Below, in pieces: positions 59,993 to 64,000 of a stretch of 64,000 bases of DNA. The stretch's first letter is position 1; each line of letters starts with the position of its first letter. The DNA lies in contig NZ_BMMU01000016.1 in the NCBI RefSeq assembly GCF_014646095.1, positions 58,017 to 122,016 of the forward strand. The letters run 5' to 3'. The DNA is from Streptomyces lacrimifluminis (GTDB lineage Bacteria; Actinomycetota; Actinomycetes; Streptomycetales; Streptomycetaceae). Both the position numbers and the translations under genes were made by a program. The notes under the pieces are model-generated. The model made no database searches, was not told the origin of the DNA, and worked only from the letters and a program-made list of their open reading frames with translations.

Positions 59993-61033
59993 ATGAGCCC
60001 ACAGGCAGCCAGAGCGGGCAGGGCGGCCGAGGCGCCCGACCTCGCGATCGAGACCGCGGGGCTGGTGAAGACGTTCGGCGAGACCCGGGCCGTCGACGGC
60101 GTCGACCTCGCCGTACCCACCGGCACGGTCTACGGAGTGCTCGGGCCGAACGGCGCCGGCAAGACGACCACCGTGAAGATGCTGGCCACCCTGCTCAGGC
60201 CCGACGGCGGCGAGGCGCAGGTCTTCGGCCACGACGTGGTGCGCGAGGCCGACACGGTACGCGGCAGGGTGAGCCTCACCGGCCAGTACGCGTCCGTGGA
60301 CGAGGACCTCACCGGCACCGAGAACCTGGTGCTGCTCGGCCGGCTCCTCGGCCACCACAAACGGACCGCCCGCGAGCGCGCCGCCCAGCTTCTGGAGGCC
60401 TTCGGGCTCGCCGACGCGGCGGGCAAACAGGTCAAGCACTACTCGGGCGGTATGCGGCGTCGTATCGACATCGCCGCGTCCATCCTCAACACCCCCGACC
60501 TGCTCTTCCTCGACGAGCCGACGACCGGCCTCGACCCGCGCAGCCGCAACCAGGTGTGGGACATCGTGCGCGCGGTGGTCGCCCAGGGCACGACCGTGCT
60601 GCTGACCACGCAGTACCTGGACGAGGCCGACCAGCTGGCGTCCCGGATCGCCGTCATCGACAGGGGCAAGGTGATCGCGGAGGGCACGAAGGGCGAGCTG
60701 AAGGCGTCCGTCGGCGCCGGGTCCGTCCATCTGCGGCTGCGTGATCCGGCCCAGCGGCCACAGGCGGAGGAGGTGCTGCGGCTGGCCCTCGACGCGACCG
60801 TGCAGCGCGAGCCCGACCCCGTGGCGCTGACGGCCCGCGTCGGATCGTCGACCGGCGACAACGCGGCCGAACAGGCGGCCCGCGCGCTCGCCGAGCTGGC
60901 CCGCCTCGGCATCACCGTCGACAACTTCTCCCTGGGCCAGCCCAGCCTGGACGAGGTGTTCCTCGCCCTCACCGGACACGACACACAAGCCGACTCCACG
61001 GCCGACACCACCGAAGGCGAGGCGGCGGCATGA
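59993..61033 (+). CDS. ABC transporter ATP-binding subunit, DrrA-like
   Basis: 346 residues from ATG at 59993. Walker A GPNGAGKTTTVKML (about 52-65), Q-loop region SLTGQYASVDEDLTG, signature YSGGMRRRIDIA, Walker B LLFLDEPTTGLDPRSR and switch His in TTQYLDEADQLA. The C-terminal extension (about 240-346) with ITVDNFSLGQPSLDEVFLAL is the regulatory domain of the drug-resistance DrrA subfamily. Pairs with the downstream permease to export a hydrophobic drug or antibiotic. The permease start overlaps this stop by 4 bp. Confidence 0.93.
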   Translation: MSPQAARAGRAAEAPDLAIETAGLVKTFGETRAVDGVDLAVPTGTVYGVLGPNGAGKTTTVKMLATLLRPDGGEAQVFGHDVVREADTVRGRVSLTGQYASVDEDLTGTENLVLLGRLLGHHKRTARERAAQLLEAFGLADAAGKQVKHYSGGMRRRIDIAASILNTPDLLFLDEPTTGLDPRSRNQVWDIVRAVVAQGTTVLLTTQYLDEADQLASRIAVIDRGKVIAEGTKGELKASVGAGSVHLRLRDPAQRPQAEEVLRLALDATVQREPDPVALTARVGSSTGDNAAEQAARALAELARLGITVDNFSLGQPSLDEVFLALTGHDTQADSTADTTEGEAAA

Positions 61034-61878
61034 GCACCGCGACCACCACCACCGAGAAGGAACTCGCCCCCGTCAGCGCCGAATCACTCGCCGCGCTGCT
61101 CATCACCAAGGACCGGCCGCCGCGCCCCAGCGCTCTCTCGGCGTCCCTCACCTTCGGCTGGCGCGCGATCCTCAAGATCAAGCACGTCCCGGAGCAGCTC
61201 TTCGACGTCACCGCGTTCCCGATCATGATGGTGCTGATGTACACGTACCTGTTCGGGGGCGCGCTGGCGGGCTCCCCGAGCGAGTACATCCAGTTCCTGC
61301 TGCCGGGCATCCTGGTGATGTCGGTCGTGATGATCACGATGTACACGGGCGTCTCGGTCAACACGGACATCGAGAAGGGTGTCTTCGACCGCTTCCGTAC
61401 GCTGCCGATCTGGCGGCCTGCGGTGATGGTCGGCTATCTCCTCGGCGACGCCCTGCGCTACACCATGGCGTCCGTGGTCATGCTGACGGTCGGCATCATT
61501 CTGGGCTACCGCCCCGACGGCGGAGTGGTGGGCGTGGCCGCCGGGATCGCCCTCCTCCTGGTCTTCTCCTTCGCCTTCTCGTGGATCTGGACGATGTTCG
61601 GACTGCTGTTGCGGACGGAGAAGTCGGTGATGGGCGTCAGCATGATGGTGATCTTCCCGCTGACCTTCCTGTCGAACGTCTTCGTCGACCCGAGCACCAT
61701 GCCCGGCTGGCTCCAGGCCTTCGTCAACAACAGCCCGATCACCCATGTGTCGTCGGCGGTACGGGAGCTGATGGCCGGCGAGTGGCCGACCGCCGAGATC
61801 GCCTGGTCACTGGGGTGGGCGGGCCTGCTGGTGCTGGTCTTCGGCCCGGTGACGATGCGGCTCTACAACCGCAAGTAG
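61030..61878 (+). CDS. ABC transporter permease, DrrB-like (ABC-2 type)
   Basis: 282 residues from ATG at 61030. A cytoplasmic N-terminus is followed by six membrane helices (FPIMMVLMYTYLFGGALA, FLLPGILVMSVVMITMYTGV, GYLLGDALRYTMASVVMLTV, GVAAGIALLLVFSFAFSWIW, MVIFPLTFLSNVFV, WAGLLVLVFGPVTMRLYNR). The EKGVFDRFRTLPIWRPAVMVG segment is the conserved ABC-2 coupling loop. Co-translated with the ATPase. Substrate unknown. The convergent potassium channel stop is 14 bp downstream. Confidence 0.92.
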   Translation: MSTATTTTEKELAPVSAESLAALLITKDRPPRPSALSASLTFGWRAILKIKHVPEQLFDVTAFPIMMVLMYTYLFGGALAGSPSEYIQFLLPGILVMSVVMITMYTGVSVNTDIEKGVFDRFRTLPIWRPAVMVGYLLGDALRYTMASVVMLTVGIILGYRPDGGVVGVAAGIALLLVFSFAFSWIWTMFGLLLRTEKSVMGVSMMVIFPLTFLSNVFVDPSTMPGWLQAFVNNSPITHVSSAVRELMAGEWPTAEIAWSLGWAGLLVLVFGPVTMRLYNRK

Positions 61879-61892
61879 TCCCGGAACAGGGG

Positions 61893-62999
61893 TCAGTTGT
61901 CGCGGATCGGGCGGGCGTCGGGCGCCACATGTGCGCCCGGCGTCGCCCGCACGATGGTGATGAGCCGGTCGGCCACCTGAAGGTTCCCGATGGACGGATC
62001 GTCGTAACCCAGCACACGATGCCCTCGTACGACGCTCACGACCAGGTCGTCCGTCTCGCGCGGGCCCTTGCCCACCTCGGCCTTTATGACCGGCCGTTCG
62101 ATGATGTCGAGCCCACTGCCCTGCTGGATCAGGTCCTCCATGACCATGCCGGCGGCAGGGCTGAGCACGGACAGCCCGAGCAGGCGGCCGGCCGCGCTCG
62201 CACTCGTGATGACGGCATCGGCGCCGGACTGCTTGAGCAGCGGCGCGTTCTCCTCCTCGCGCACGGCGGCCACGATCTTGGCGGTGCGGTTGAGCTGCCG
62301 GGCCGTCAGGGTGACGAGGACGGCCGTGTCGTCCCGCTGGGTGGCGATGATGATCTGCCGCGCCTTCTGCAGCTCGGCCCGCAGCAGCACGTCGCTGCGC
62401 GTGGCGTCGCCGACCACTCCGGCGTACCCCTCTGCGGTGGCCGCGTCCACGGCCTTGGCGCTGGGGTCGACGACCACGACCTGTTCCTTCTTCAGCCCGG
62501 TGACACAGACGGTCTGCACGGCCGACCGCCCCTTGGTCCCGAACCCGATGACAACGGTGTGGTCTCGCAAGGCCGCCCTCCAGCGGTTCTGCCGCCACTC
62601 CTCACGGGTGCGCTCCGTGAGGACTTCGAGAGTCGTGCCGACCAGGATGATCAGGAAGAGCACGCGCAGCGGTGTGATGACGAAGATGTTGGTGAACCGG
62701 GCGGCGTCGCTGACGGGCGCGATGTCGCCGTACCCGGTGGTGGAGAGGGTGACAGTGGCGTAGTAGAAGGAGTCGAGAAGGTCGACGGAACCGTCGGAGT
62801 TGTCGTTGTAGCCGTCGTGGTCGACATAGACGATGAGGGCGGTCCCGACCAGCACCAGCAGCGCCATGGCGACGCGCTTGGCGACCTGACGGAACGGCCG
62901 TTCCACCACGGTCCGGGGAAGCTTCACCCGATGGGTCACCAGATGTTCGTCCGCTTGGCGGGCGATGGCGTCATGACCCGGCAGTTTCACGTGAAACAT
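61893..62999 (-). CDS. Potassium channel with RCK (TrkA-N) domain
   Basis: 368 residues from ATG at 62999 (MFHVKLPGHDAIARQADEHL). Two membrane helices flank the selectivity filter TTGYGD (87-92): AMALLVLVGTALIVYV before and FVITPLRVLFLIILVGTTLE after. A cytoplasmic RCK domain follows: VVIGFGTKGRSAVQ, VVVVDPSAKAVDAATAEGY, GDATRSDVLLRAELQKAR, with a TrkA-C part at the end. It is an MthK-like K+ channel gated by ligands. The GGAGG touches the ATG directly, so GTG at 62990, nine bases on and in the centre of a parS palindrome, is an equally plausible start. Confidence 0.93.
   Translation of the reverse strand: MFHVKLPGHDAIARQADEHLVTHRVKLPRTVVERPFRQVAKRVAMALLVLVGTALIVYVDHDGYNDNSDGSVDLLDSFYYATVTLSTTGYGDIAPVSDAARFTNIFVITPLRVLFLIILVGTTLEVLTERTREEWRQNRWRAALRDHTVVIGFGTKGRSAVQTVCVTGLKKEQVVVVDPSAKAVDAATAEGYAGVVGDATRSDVLLRAELQKARQIIIATQRDDTAVLVTLTARQLNRTAKIVAAVREEENAPLLKQSGADAVITSASAAGRLLGLSVLSPAAGMVMEDLIQQGSGLDIIERPVIKAEVGKGPRETDDLVVSVVRGHRVLGYDDPSIGNLQVADRLITIVRATPGAHVAPDARPIRDN
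62984..62997. other. parS site inside the start of the potassium channel gene
   Basis: Perfect GTTTCACGTGAAAC. It is read as FHVK at the N-terminus of the channel protein. Confidence 0.93.
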
Positions 63000-63039
63000 C
63001 CTCCAATGTCACCGGGGTGGCCGCCGCTGCGATCCGAAT

Positions 63040-63053
63040 GTTTCACGTGAAAC
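63040..63053. other. parS site inside the 3' end of moeA
   Basis: Perfect GTTTCACGTGAAAC, as TGTTTCACGTGAAACA at 63039-63054. It supplies the last codons CFT and the TGA stop of moeA; 56 bp from the neighbouring copy. Confidence 0.93.
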
Positions 63054-64000
63054 ACTCCCCGGCTTCGGTGGCCGCAGCCCAGGGCAGGTCGAGCAGCTCC
63101 AGTTCCTGACCGGCTCGCGCACCGCCCGGAGGTACGACCGCGAGGGCCTCGGCCGCCGCGATGCCGCGCAGCATGGCCGGCCCGTTGTAGTGCAGCGGCA
63201 CGGCCCGGTCGCCGCGCACGACGACGGGGACGAGCCGGGTGTCGTGCGGGTGCCCGTGCACCTCGTCCTTGAGGGGCAGCGTGTACGACTCCGGCGCCGC
63301 CCGTCCCGCGAGGGTCCGCAGCAGGGGCTCGGCAAGGGTGAGCAGCCCGGAGACGGCCGCCAGCGGGTTGCCGGGCAGCCCGACGAGGTGCTGGTTCTCC
63401 TTCAGCCGGGCCAGCAGCATGGGGTGGCCGGGGCGCACCTGGACGCCGTGCACGAGCAGTTCGGCGTCGAGGCGGCGCAGCGTGGGGTGGACGTGGTCGA
63501 CGGGTCCGGCGGCGGTGCCTCCGGTGGTGACGACGATCTCGGCGGGGGAGTTTTTCAGCGCCTCGTAGAGCGCGTCGGCGTCGTCCCCGAGCCTGCGTAC
63601 AGCGATGACGTCGGCGCCGAGCGAGCGCAGCCAGGGCGGCAGCATCGGGCCGAGCGCATCCCGGATCAGACCGTCGTGCGGCAGCCCTTCGGTGAGCAGC
63701 TCGTCGCCCAGGACAAGGACTTCGGCCCGGGGCCGGGGGATCGCAGCGAGGGTGTCGTACCCGGCGGCTGCCGCGAGCCCGAGCACGGCCGGGGTGACGA
63801 AGGTGCCGGCCGGCAGCAGTTGGTCGCCGGAGCGGCACTCCTGGCCGCGCGGACGGATGTCCTGGCCGTGGCTCATCTCCCGGATCGGGTGCAGCCGGCC
63901 CTTGTCGTCCGTGCGGCCGTGCTCGCCGCGCAGTACGGCGGTCGTGTCGTACGGGATGCGGGCGCCCGTCGCGATCCGCACCGCGTCGCCGTCGGTGAGC
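63043..64000 (-). CDS. moeA: Molybdopterin molybdenumtransferase, N-terminus cut by window
   Basis: About 319 residues are visible, from LTDGDAVRIATGARIPYDTT at the right edge to ECFT at 63043. Domain IV/III landmarks: RPRAEVLVLGDELLTEG, IVVTTGGTAAGPVDHVHPTL, VQVRPGHPMLLARLKENQHL, VGLPGNPLAAVSGLLTLAEP. MoeA inserts molybdate into molybdopterin-AMP. Compared with standard MoeA the VHGVQVRPGHP loop replaces the usual KVxMRPGKP, as in the actinobacterial variants, so a MoeA-like paralogue is possible. The stop codon is formed by a parS site. Upstream partners lie outside the window. Confidence 0.88.
   Translation of the reverse strand, partial: LTDGDAVRIATGARIPYDTTAVLRGEHGRTDDKGRLHPIREMSHGQDIRPRGQECRSGDQLLPAGTFVTPAVLGLAAAAGYDTLAAIPRPRAEVLVLGDELLTEGLPHDGLIRDALGPMLPPWLRSLGADVIAVRRLGDDADALYEALKNSPAEIVVTTGGTAAGPVDHVHPTLRRLDAELLVHGVQVRPGHPMLLARLKENQHLVGLPGNPLAAVSGLLTLAEPLLRTLAGRAAPESYTLPLKDEVHGHPHDTRLVPVVVRGDRAVPLHYNGPAMLRGIAAAEALAVVPPGGARAGQELELLDLPWAAATEAGECFT

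Overview
High-GC DNA (third codon positions almost all G or C), GTG/TTG starts, Tat and lipoprotein signals, mycothiol- and proteasome-related genes, PHO-box repeats and three copies of the 14-bp parS palindrome GTTTCACGTGAAAC identify this as a Streptomyces chromosome core segment close to oriC. The order metG - aspS - acyl-CoA dehydrogenase - M18 aminopeptidase - D,D-carboxypeptidase - bkdCBA - response regulator - two Ser/Thr kinases resembles, from memory and unchecked, the SCO379x-SCO382x part of S. coelicolor.

1-15 kb: end of a membrane channel-like gene, an M20 amidohydrolase, then a small mobile-looking patch in which an ECF sigma factor and its membrane partner lie between two ISL3-family transposase remnants sharing a 46-bp direct repeat. 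Next come a hypothetical protein interrupted by a Streptomyces repeat, a membrane SpoIIE-type phosphatase, small membrane and secreted proteins, a MocR regulator divergent from an alpha/beta hydrolase, a FUSC transporter and a LysR regulator. 15-23 kb: phoX with a PHO box, a Pro/Glu-repeat von Willebrand A protein, a VapBC toxin-antitoxin pair divergent from metG. 23-37 kb: two tandem secreted intradiol-dioxygenase-like proteins and a third lipoprotein paralogue, aspS with parS upstream, a PAS-GAF-SpoIIE-ATPase phosphatase, a P450, a BRO-N protein, a 5'-truncated pirin, a secreted propeller/Ig-like protein and an SseB-like protein.

37-51 kb: acyl-CoA dehydrogenase, aminopeptidase, two small conserved proteins, nitrilase-family hydrolase and mycothiol-dependent enzyme (with two more repeat copies), a GntR-MFS operon, a D,D-carboxypeptidase, and the branched-chain 2-oxoacid dehydrogenase operon bkdABC, which supplies branched acyl-CoA starters for fatty acid and polyketide synthesis. 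51-64 kb: response regulator, flavin split-barrel protein, phosphotransferase with a large low-complexity insert, two divergent Ser/Thr kinases, proteasome activator Bpa, quinone oxidoreductase, a DrrAB-type ABC exporter, a potassium channel and moeA, the last two meeting across a pair of parS sites that are themselves translated.

No rRNA, tRNA, CRISPR array, complete prophage or biosynthetic cluster was seen. All assignments come from reading the sequence; nothing was searched.
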